Origin: Rhynchopus euleeides
Taxonomy: Eukaryota > Euglenozoa > Diplonemea > Diplonemida > Diplonemidae
Length of the DNA: 64,000 bases
NCBI GenBank assembly: GCA_963210315.1
Contig: OY723258.1
Span: 868,001 to 932,000, forward strand
Reading direction: 5' to 3'
Positions 10,234 through 20,300 of the stretch are shown piece by piece. Position 1 is the stretch's first letter. The number at the start of each line of letters is the position of its first letter. The notes under the pieces were generated by a model. The model had not been told where the DNA came from, made no database searches, and saw only the letters and a list, made by a program, of their open reading frames with translations. A program made the translations under genes and the position numbers.

Positions 10234-10728
10234 CCGTAAACAGAATAAATCTGAACCGTAAAAAAGGTCCAATCCACCTCCAGACCCCCCCCGAGGTCCA
10301 GAATTTGTCCGGTCCAGACCAGTTTGGGGGACTTGGCGATACATGGCGATTTCTCACACGGTGGACTCCCACCCCCTGGAGCGGGGGTCTGGGGCGGGGT
10401 CAGAGCGACCCCCGCTATTGGGGGTCTGGACCCCCGATATCGGGAGTCTGCACTGCCTATTATTGGTGCCCATACGACCCCCGATAGTGGGGTTCAGACC
10501 CCCACTCGTGGGGGTCCAGATCAGTCAAGGGGGCTGGGGAAGTCCCGTTCACGCTTGTGAACGCTTCCCGCGGGAGCAGAAACCCGGTGATCTTGGGGGG
10601 GAACAGCAAACCACTCTGGACCGGAAAAAAGGTCCAATCGGTTTGGACCCCCGGGGTCCAGAATTTTTACGATCCAGCATTATTACGTCCAGGACTTCTT
10701 ACGGTCCAGATTTATTCTGTTTACGGTA
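10232..10728. mobile_element. Non-autonomous TA-flanked DNA transposon (MITE), 493 bp
   Basis: The ends are inverted copies: CCGTAAACAGAATAAATCTG begins at 10234 and its reverse complement ends at 10726, matching for about 28 bp with one mismatch. The element is flanked by TA on both sides (10232-10233 and 10727-10728), the target duplication of Tc1/mariner-type elements. It has no transposase frame. The interior is made of repeated GGTCCAGA units and nested palindromes such as ACCCCCGATATCGGGAGT, so it can fold almost along its whole length. Confidence 0.85.
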
Positions 10729-10944
10729 CGTCGCCATATCCTGGTCATCCGACCCCCCTCCCCCTTCACGTCACCCAGGCTCGGCCATCTGCCAGGCAGG
10801 AGAACGGATGTCACTCCAGCTGGCCGCCCTCCTGCATCTTGCGCACAATGGGCGCGGCATGGCTTGCCTGGGTGAACCACTGCAGACGGCTGCTGGCCAT
10901 GTGTAAATAGGAGGCTGGCATGCACAGGCAGGTCATGGTCATGC

Positions 10945-13522
10945 CTACTCCTCTGCTGCTTCCTCTTCCCCGTTGTCCCTGGCCTGCTCAGCGGCGAGGC
11001 TTTCCTCGATACGCTTCTGGACCTCCTGTTGGCGGGGTGCGGAGGGGGGCGTGGGATGGTGTGTGCCACGGAAGAAGAAGAATAAATCGAAAATACGAAC
11101 TCTGGCGATCACCCTCCACTGTACACTCATACACACCCTCAACCCATGCCCAGGGTGTTCGCTATCTCCCACCTTCCTCAGAGACTGTGGGAGAAAGGGG
11201 AAAAAATGCCGCCTCAAATTTTTTTTCGCGCGCGCTTCGCGCGCGCGAAATCATGCAACATCGGCCCCTCAGACAAATTGCCTCAAGGGTCCAGACCCGG
11301 GTACTATATACGTTTGGCGCAAGGGGCCCATTTCGCGGTTCGCGGTTGCAAATGGAGGTTTTGCGGCAATCAGTGAGCACTTCGGGAGTTGGTGACGAAC
11401 CCAAAACAGGATCACGGACCGTCGCCGATACCCGTTCTCGAGAAGGAAGGGCACGGTCACATGCGCTCGTTAGTTCCTGTTGAACAGACTTCACAGGTCA
11501 CAGGGGGTCTGGGGGGCTCCGCCCCCCAGCCGCCGGAGGCCACGGTAGTGAACATTTGTCAGCCTCGTCCCCGAGTCTGCTTCATAGTCGAGCACCACCT
11601 ACAGACAACGTGCACCTTGAGACAGCATGCTCAAGAGGTACATCGACCTGGTGCCTGTGGCAGGCCACTATGCTCTTGGCTTCGGCCTCCTCTGGCTTTG
11701 ACCATGCTGATGCCGGCATAGCTCCGACGGTCCCCAGCAGGTTCAGATCTCGCTTCTTTGGGTTATTTCCGCTCCGTGCGAAGCGTGGTGGTATCAATTT
11801 GTACGAGAGGGTGCTGCCCTTCTCCTTCAGAACCCCTTCCCACCTGAGGCAAAAACTTCCGAGAAACTTTTTTTTATTTAATTTCTCCCCCTTGGGAGAA
11901 ATGCCGGGGAGAGAGGTGGGAGAAGGGTTTTCCCAGAATCATTTTTTTAACGAAATAGACCCCTATTTCTCCCCGAGCGAACGCCCTGCCCATGCCCAAA
12001 AAAAAACATTCAGCCGCGCCTCGAAAATATGGCAGCCCAGCAACAATGCAAACATACCTCGTCTTCATCCTTCTCCTCCCCTTCCGCCTCCTCACCCGGG
12101 TCGTCCTCCCAGCCGTCCATGCCGGGCATCTCCTTGCCGCCCTCCTTCTTCATCTTGAAGGTGTCGTCGCGTGCGCAGCGGAACTCCACTGCCGAGCAGA
12201 GCCACTGGAAGAGCAGGTAGATCACCTGCCCTCCAGTCTCCTTGATGCGCTCGTCAAGGCCTTGCATGCCGGCCAGAATGCGGCGGACCCTGATGACGTT
12301 GCGCTTCGGTACGCTGGCAGGATCGAAGGACTGCAGCGTGGTGAGGAAGGGGTGTGGCTTGATGTTGGCGCGCACCTGCCCCCACGTCGCGAGCCTGCTG
12401 GGGATTGCCGGCAGCTTCTCCCCGTTCACCTTGGTCATGGGGAGCTTGCCCGTGAGGTAGAAGACGCAGCGGATTGTCTTCACAGTCGAGTCGTCCACAA
12501 CCTGCCGCAGCTTCACATCCGCGATATTCTCCTTGGAGAGCTCCACGAAGTACAGCTTCCAGCGCTGGTACAACCGCTGGGCCTTCAGCATCTCCACCTC
12601 CTTGTCCTTCTCCTCCTCTTTGGCCTCCGGGTCGCTGACGTGATCGTACCCAACATCTTCGGGGTTGTACTGCCCGTCTTCGTCAAGCTCTTCGCCAAAC
12701 GCCTCGAGTCGTGTGCGGAGCTCGCTCTGTGGGGGTGGTGGACATCAGGGACAGACGGGGCTGACCTCTGCAAGACAAGGCACACAGCACACAACCCCCC
12801 ATGCCCTGTTGTGAGAGCGACACGGTGTATATCTAGCTGTCTACCCCGGTATCGGCGGCGTGCCGCGCCCGACACACACAAACGTTTGTAAGTTCAAAGC
12901 ATACCTCACGGTCAGAACGCTCTGCAGACAGGAGCTGGTGTTGCCGCCACTCGTTCTGAATGACTTCCGTCGCCGCCTTCTCTTTTGCAGAGTGCTTGCG
13001 GTTCCACTCCTGTGTGCATGGGGGCATAGATGGAGCACGTGAAACAGCATGGGGCATGGCACACCATCACCACCACCCCCCCCCCCCCCTCACCTCCTCA
13101 CGATGCGGGCAGCTAGCAATCCCCGTTTCCGGTTTGCAGGTTTGCAGGTGCAATAAAGAAACCGCTAGCCCACAGAGATCCTTTACCGAGACAACCCCAG
13201 GCGTAAGGCTAGCCCGATGAGTATCCACCCCTCCCTCCTCGGTCAAACGGAAGGCGTTGCCGTCCCCTTCAAGATCGCCAAGGATCAGAAGAGGCGTGTG
13301 TTGAAACCCCAAAAGCGCCAAGCATACCTCGCGTTCCGCTTTGATTGTGTCCTCACTGGCCCGTTCCTGTGCCTCGGCCTCCTTGCTCTGCAGGTGGTGC
13401 TGCAGCCACAGCCCGAGGAACTCAATGGGGTCATCCGGCGACGAACACACCGTCTCGGCAATGCCGCGGGCCAGCACGGGGCCCAGCTCATCCTTGAGGA
13501 AGCTCGTGTCTATCGACGTCAT
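10945..13522 (-). CDS. DPY-30-domain axonemal-type protein (four exons)
   Basis: Exons 13522-13328, 13009-12905, 12726-12058 and 11025-10945, all joined in phase 0 with GTATGC/GTATGT donors and CAG acceptors, give 349 residues. Residues 7-45 form a DPY-30 motif (LGPVLARGIAETV...DDPIEFLGLWLQHHL), a dimerisation helix pair found in radial-spoke and other ciliary proteins and in chromatin complexes. A coiled coil follows (46-150). Residues ~240-290 (FLTTLQSFDP...VPKRNVIRVRRIL...LFQWLCSAVEF) resemble the stalk-base region of dynein heavy chains. The last ~50 residues are very acidic. A ciliary role is inferred. The last intron (~1 kb) carries two GC hairpin repeats. A CAG at 13532-13534 lies 9 nt before the ATG. 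Confidence 0.82.
11227..11245. repeat. GCGCGAAGCGC hairpin beside a T tract
   Basis: Eight-base-pair stem with a 3-nt loop inside the last intron of the DPY-30 gene, directly preceded by a run of T. Core 11-mer GCGCGAAGCGC (read on the minus strand) recurs at 27.43, 53.23 and 57.64 kb, each time beside an A or T homopolymer. Confidence 0.7.
11497..11560 (-). repeat. GC-rich hairpin repeat, copy 1 (intron)
   Basis: Reverse-strand copy of a ~55-bp repeat seen also at 25.74, 25.92 and 27.02 kb. It holds an 8-bp stem CTGGGGGG/CCCCCCAG with a 5-nt loop next to GTGGCCTCCGGCGG and a GTTCACTACC end. Here it is inside the 1-kb last intron of the DPY-30 gene. Confidence 0.85.
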
Positions 13523-14373
13523 AACTGTGCTCTCTGCAGCGCTTGTTCAGCGCTGGATCACACGGGGGACACCCTTCCGACCTGCCAGTGTTGTGCGTGT
13601 TGTGGATGTCATGGGAATTGCTGCCACACCACTCCAGGCAACGTAGACCCCCGGAAAGTTTGCCCGCGAGGCTGCATAAAAGCGGTTGATCCAAGGCGGG
13701 GGTGGGGGGGGAAGCACCGGCAACTTTGCTCCAAGACAGGAGATACAACCCCGATGCAGCATCCGTGGGGTGTGCTGCAAGGCATTGGGCCATCCACAGC
13801 GGCGTGGGAACGCAGCATTCGCGGGACTGGTTGGATGGGGTAGGGGGTTAGTGGGCGGGGGGGATGCAACGAGCATGCAGGGCGGGAGAAGGGGGGGCCG
13901 GATGTGGCCACCACACACGCACACCACTACAGGCAAACAACAGGCAGCAGATAGGCAGGCAGAAACACAACACTGTGGGTTACACTCTTGGTTTTTGGTC
14001 CTGATAACCTCCAGCCTTGAGGGCCAGTCAGTGGTGCGCAGACAGTTGTAATTTGGGTTGAAGGCGTGGTTGGACTCACATAGGGTTTTCCCTCAAAACA
14101 CAACACCCACACCACACGTTAATCATCCATTTTCTGTGTCGTGCAGGCCACACCAAGCGAAACCCTGCTGACACCTCAACTGTCAAGACACGCACCCCAC
14201 ACCCGCCTCCCCGCCAGCCACAACCACGGATTTCCATGCGACGGCAGTCGCCTGAGAAACCCTCGAGTGGCCAGCCTTGGCAACCCCACCACCCACCCCC
14301 ATCCTCCCACGGCAGTCGCTCCCCGAACCGAGACCCCGGGTCAGGTCGAGACCACAAAGACGCCCGTATGGCA
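13523..14373. other. Intergenic, no gene seen
   Basis: Between the DPY-30 gene start and the end of the WD40 gene. Short frames here have no recognisable motifs. Confidence 0.5.
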
Positions 14374-17300
14374 TCAGCCATCCACACCGCCACGCTGCGC
14401 TGTGGCGGGCGCAGCACCCGGGGCTGGCGCCGAAGCCCCTGTGGCAAGCAGCCCCTGCGTGACGAGCCTCCTGTGCCTCCCCTTCGGGTCGGACACCTCC
14501 GACAGCTCGACGAGGAGGGCGCCACGGCTGGCCTTCCCGGTGCCCGGCCCCATGAACTTCTTGCTCCGGCGCGAGGTCTCGGCACAGGCTGCCTGGCTCT
14601 TCAGCAGCGCAATCCTGTCCTGGATCTCGGCAGACGACGACCGCGACGAGGCGGACGACGGGGGGGTCGCGGCACGGCACCCCCCCCCCTCCTTCTCCTT
14701 CTCCGCATCCTCTGCCGGCTCGCCCCCCTCGCCAGCCCTGGGGCCTCCGAAGTGTTGCAGCGCCGTCACCACGGTGGACATTTTCCCCAGAACCGCAGCG
14801 AGGGATGACGCCTTCCCCACAGCTGCCACCGGATTCGGCTCCCCAGCGGCTGTCACCGTAATGCCGCCGGGCTGAACCCCACCGTCACCGAGGGGGTCCC
14901 CATCGCGCGCAGCAGCGCCCGCGGCAACCCGCTGGTTGTGCGAACACAGCTCCCTGTCAAAATCCCCCTGCCGCATGGCGAGCTCTCTGCGCGACACCAC
15001 ACTGCTCCCCTGCGACACGGAGTACACCACCTCAGCCCCTCCTCCGCCTGGCTTCGGAGCTGCCCCGCCGCCGCCACCACCACCCCCGAGCGGCCCCCCT
15101 CCGCCCAACAGGCCCCACCCTCTGCTGAGGAGAGGCGTGGGCTGCCCAAGCATCGACTGCCTCCGGGAGCCTATCTGCTGCGCCTGGTTGCTCTGCCCCG
15201 CCAGGGAGACGTCGTTCCCGGCCCCCCCCAGCCGGTTCCGCCGCTGCATCTTGCGGCTCTCGGGGGATGCGCAGGAAACGTCATCCTCGCAGGACACCCA
15301 CATCAGCGGGGAGGGTGGCGACTCCTCCGCGACACCACCACCGCCACCTCCACCTCCCCTGGGGGACCTCCGCGGCGACCCCGGTGACTGCGGGGCGAGC
15401 TGCGCACGCCACGACATAGGGGGGGATGACGCCACCGGGGTGAGCGGCGGGGCCTGCGCGAAGGAGCGCCTCCCCTCCCGCAGAGCCACCGCCACCTCCC
15501 CGTCGGCAATCATGGGGTGGGAAGCGCCGGAGAAGGGCAGGCAGAGCGCCCCAGGCTCAGGGGTGGTGTGGTGGTAGAGGCAACCCGGGGAGTCTCCGAC
15601 ATGCACCTCCAGCTGATGCTGCTGCGGAGTGGGGTGGGTTGAGGTGGTGGAGGTGGAGGTGACCCGGCGCCGTTTTCTCCCGCAGTCCCCCACCTCCGAG
15701 CCGTCGGAGGGCTGCGGAGAGGAGGGTGAAGAAGACGAAGAAGAGGAGAAACACAGCGGGGAGGGGCGATCCGACGACTCGGGGGTTGCCTCACACGCCC
15801 CTCCCCCAGGCGTTTCCTCCTCGTCGTGATACCTCCAGTGCCTCCCCGACACCTTATACAGGTCGAGCTGGCTGTTCGAAGCGAAAAGGGCTGGCGCGGC
15901 CCCCCCGACACCCCCAACCCCATCTGTCTCACCTGCGAGAGGGACCCCAGGGGTTGTGTGTATGGACCCACCTCTGCTGCTTCCACCTCCCCCGCCACTC
16001 CTGCCCTCCTCCCTCCCAGCCATGCCGGGGGGGTAGCGGTATTTTGCGGTGGGCTTCCGTCGGAGCGGAGGGGAGGCCTGCGGCAGGCCTGTGGGTAGGA
16101 TTCCGGAGGCGGAGGTCTCACCCCCCACGGAGCTTCCGCTGCAGCTCTGAGGGGGTGCGGTGGTGGTGTCGGTGCCTCCGCCGCCTCCGCCGGCACCGCT
16201 GCTGCTGCTGCGGATCCCAGCGAAGTGTGATGTGAATATGCGGAGCCCCCCAACCCCCTTCCTCTGCTTCATCTTGTTGTAGAAAAAGTTCGGGTCGTGC
16301 AGCTCGTCCTTCTCCCGGCGCCACGGCGTGGCGGCAGGCGCCACCCACTCACTCCCCCCGAGCTCCCTATGGCAGTCACCATCGATAACACTGCTGCCCC
16401 CGACGCCACACTCAGACCCGGAGGCTGTCCCCCCTCCAACGCCACGCCCGCTGCGGGTGGAAGATCCCCCGGCACCACCACACCCCCGGCTCTGCTGGTG
16501 TTGGATTGACTTCGCATCCGTCGAACTCCCCGGGGGGTGGGAAACAGGGAGACCATCCCGCCCGACGAATGTGATGTGCTGCTGCTGCTGCTGCTGGGCG
16601 GCTACCCTCCCTCGAGGCGGAGGAGGGCTGCCCAGGGTGGCGTGGCGCGGAGGGGCGGGGTCGGGCTTTTTGCCGGATCTGTTGGGGTTTGGCCCAATGT
16701 CGCCATCGCTGCTTCCCTCACGGGGCTGGCGGGGGGACATCGTCTCCACCCCTGTGAGGGGCTGGTCTGTAAACCTGCAGCGCGGGGGGGGCCGCACCAC
16801 GACACCCGTGGGGCCCGCCGCGGAGGGGCGGGTGTTGTTCTGCTCCCCAAAACCAACACCGCTGCCAGCCCCTGACCCGCCCCCATCGCCCCCTCTCCAC
16901 TTTAAGCTGACGCGGCTCCCGGCGCGGGAGATGGACCCCCCCGACGCTACACCGCCACCACCTCCACCCATAGTGCTCTTCGAGAAGGATCGGTGCCCCA
17001 ACCCGCCACCTCTGTACCGCGCGTCACCCCCTCTGGCATCGGGCTCTGGGCTGAACACCACCTGGATCGACTCCAGGGGGGAGGGGCGGTTTTCCCTCTT
17101 GAGCAAGGCGGGGCCTGATTTCGCAGGGGTTTGGCTTGCAGGCGCCTGGGCGGAACCCGCCATCTGAAACCGGAGAAGAGCAGGCGGGGGAGGCGAAACC
17201 GCCCCACCTGCCGGCACAGCCTCCTCCAGGGTGACGCATTGGGGGAGCTTCTCGCAGAGAGACTCCAGCGCCTCGCGGAACTCCGCTTCGAGGCTCAGCT

Positions 17301-20300
17301 TCGGCGCGTTCTTCGTGCGGCGGTGCGCCGACGCCACCGCTGCCACCGCAGCCATGGTTCCCAGGGCCGATCCCCCCTTCCCTGCGCCTGGGAGCGGATT
17401 ACCCTTCCCCTTCCCGCCCCCCGGCTGCAGCGCCTTGCTGACCCCAGATGGAGGAGACGGCGACAAGGCCTGCTGTGCTGCAGTCCCATCCCCAGGCTTG
17501 GATGTATCTGGTGGGGCTGGCTGAGGCTTCTCAGCCCCTGCGGGCAGCGCACCCTCCTCCACGGTGGGATCAGACAGTGGCGGTGGCGTCGGGGTGCCAC
17601 CGGCGACTGGAGGCTCAGGGTGTGGTGGCGGCTGAGGCGGAGGGTCAGCCGGGAAATCCCGCGGAAACCCGCGCTGCAGCGCGAGCATCAGATCCGTGGC
17701 GGAGCGGGTGATGGAGGGGCATGTTTGTTGCGGGAGTGCCGCAGCCACATTCTGCCCGAGAGGCCACAGCAAGCTTCCAGTTGATACAAGACAACCCGCA
17801 ACGCCCTTCGCCCCCAGCCCACCTGTTGGAGGTGTTGCGCCCACATCCCCCAACGACTCCGCCAAAGAGCCCCGCCTCCACTCCTCTGCAGCCTCCTCTA
17901 GGTGATCCAGGAGGAAAAGGACATAGGTGTGTTTGCGGAGTGACATCCCAGAGGCGCTCTCCGGGAGATCGGGGAGATAGGCAGATATGCGCTGGCTGCT
18001 GAAGTCGAAGGAGTGCAGCCCGATGACGGAGGCTTTGTAACCCTCCTCCGTGACGATGAGATGGGTGGAGTTCGAGCATGACACGACAAGCATCGCGACC
18101 TTTGTCAGATAGGTCAGCTGTGTGATGGAGCACTGCACCAAACGGTGCCCCACGGTCCGGACAATGTTACCCATCACGAGGCTTTCGGAACGGCGGTCCA
18201 ACTCCGACACATCATACACTATAAAATAACCCGCGGTTGTGGCGCAGAACAGCTTTGTCTCCGCATCGTTCGCCACAATCGACGGGACACCCTCTCCTTT
18301 CTCGTTCGAAGCGATGAAGGAGAAGGCCTCCCCTTTACACTGCTTAGGCCGATCTGGAGGCAGGTCCCACACAGAGATGTACCCATCCCCATGGGATGCA
18401 AAAATAAAACGCAGCGTTCTCCGGAGGAGGACCAGGCACTCGCAGACGCAATCCACAGAGGTGATGTTGATGTAGGTCTGCTTCTCCGCAAGCTTTATCC
18501 TCCCCTCCGCCCTGACAGGCCCTGGGAGGCAGCCGATATGCCTCACTTTAGAACGGCGTGGGATGGAGGTGGGGCGGCCCTGCTCTGCAAGATACACCAA
18601 GGAGAGGCCTCCGGAGCATGTCCCCACCACCAGCATGTTTGGGGGGAGGAAGACGCAGCTGGACACCCCGACGTCGCTGTCGTTGAGCTTGATGCTCCGG
18701 AAGAAGGGGACCTCCGCGTCTGTGTCGGTGTCCTCATAGAGATAGACGCGGTCCCCCTTCCCCGACACAATCATCTTCTGCGTCGTTGGCTCCTCCTGGA
18801 TGACGAAGCAGCAGAACGCCACATCGGTATCCATGCTCTTCCGCAACAGATCCCGCTTCCGCAGCACAGCCGTGGATAGATTCGGCTGCCCCCCCTTCTC
18901 CGCCTGCGTCTGCCGCGGCCGGAACGCCCCCTTCGGCTTCCCCATCGGCTTGGGCGACGACGCCTCTGCCAGGGGCTTCCTCCCTGGAGTGCCTCCGCGG
19001 GGCGACTCCAGAGCCACCTTCATGCCTTCCGGGCTCCCAGGTCGGGCAACCGGGGGGGCCTGTTGGGGTGGTGGGGCAGCCGAGCCGGCGTTGCTTCCTT
19101 CGATGGCGAGGACAGCCTCCTCGTCGAAAACCCGGTTTCCGTCGATGTTGGCGCATGTCTTGAGGAACTGCGCGTTGCTGTAGTTCCAGATGAGGACAGT
19201 CCCGTCACGTGTCCCCGTGAGGAGCCTCCTCTCGTTGTCGTCAAACGCAATGGAGGATATGCCACCCGGGACAGACCAGTTGATGATGGGCTTCTGATTC
19301 CTCGCATTCCATATGATGATGCGGTGTTCGTCAACAGTGAGCAGCTGCTGGAAGGCTGCGGAGTAGAGGGTCCCGATCAGCCGGAAGGTGCTGTCGTGCC
19401 TGGGGATGTTCTGCAGCAGGGTCGGGCCCGACGCGGGCACCGCGACTCCGGCATCCGCTGCGCCCTTCGCCGCGGAGGGAGGAAAGGCCTTGTCACTGCC
19501 GCCACCGCCATCGCCCTGCTTCGCCACCGCTGCACCACCATCGCCTCCGGAGGGTTGTGCCTCTTTGTCCTGATCCTCCCCGCCGCCAGAGCTGCGGAAT
19601 TTGCAGGAAAGGCAGCTGTGCGCGTGGAGGCGGGTGCTCGCGGTGACAACCCTTCTGTTCCTCGCGTCATACGCCAGGGCTCCGACCGCAATCTTCTGCC
19701 CCGGGTAGCGGTTCTGATCCACGATGGTCTGGATGGGTTGGAACGTGCGTAGATCCCACACCTTCAGCACCTTATCGGCGGACAGCGTGACGAGGTGGTT
19801 CTCCTCGGTGTTGAAGCAGGCATCCAACACCGGGGCACGGTGCCCTTTTAGGGTGACGATCGGCTTGGAGATGAAGGGGTTCCACACCAACACATTCCGC
19901 TCCGCCCCGCAGGAGGCCAGCAGCCTCCTCTCCTCACACCAGGCGAAGCTGAGCACCGCCTTCTGATGCCCGGCATCGGTGTCCACTCTGTCGATCATCA
20001 GTGCAGAGCTGAGACCGCCACCCCCACCCCCACGCAGCCCCAGCCCAGGGTGGGACCCAGGGGTGTCGGCGGAGTCGCCCAGGCTCGGCACGCCCAGAAC
20101 ACGCAGAGGCCCGCCTGTCTCGATGTCATGGAGACGGAGAGTTGTGTCGACACCCGATGTGACGATGCTGTCCAGCGACGCGGCTACCAGGAGCTTGGTG
20201 ACAGCCCCGCTGTGCCCGGTGTGCCAACCCGCAGTGAGGTGCTGCGATGCCCCGGCCCGCGCACCCCCCCCTGCGATGCTGTGCCCCGGGTAGTTCAGGC

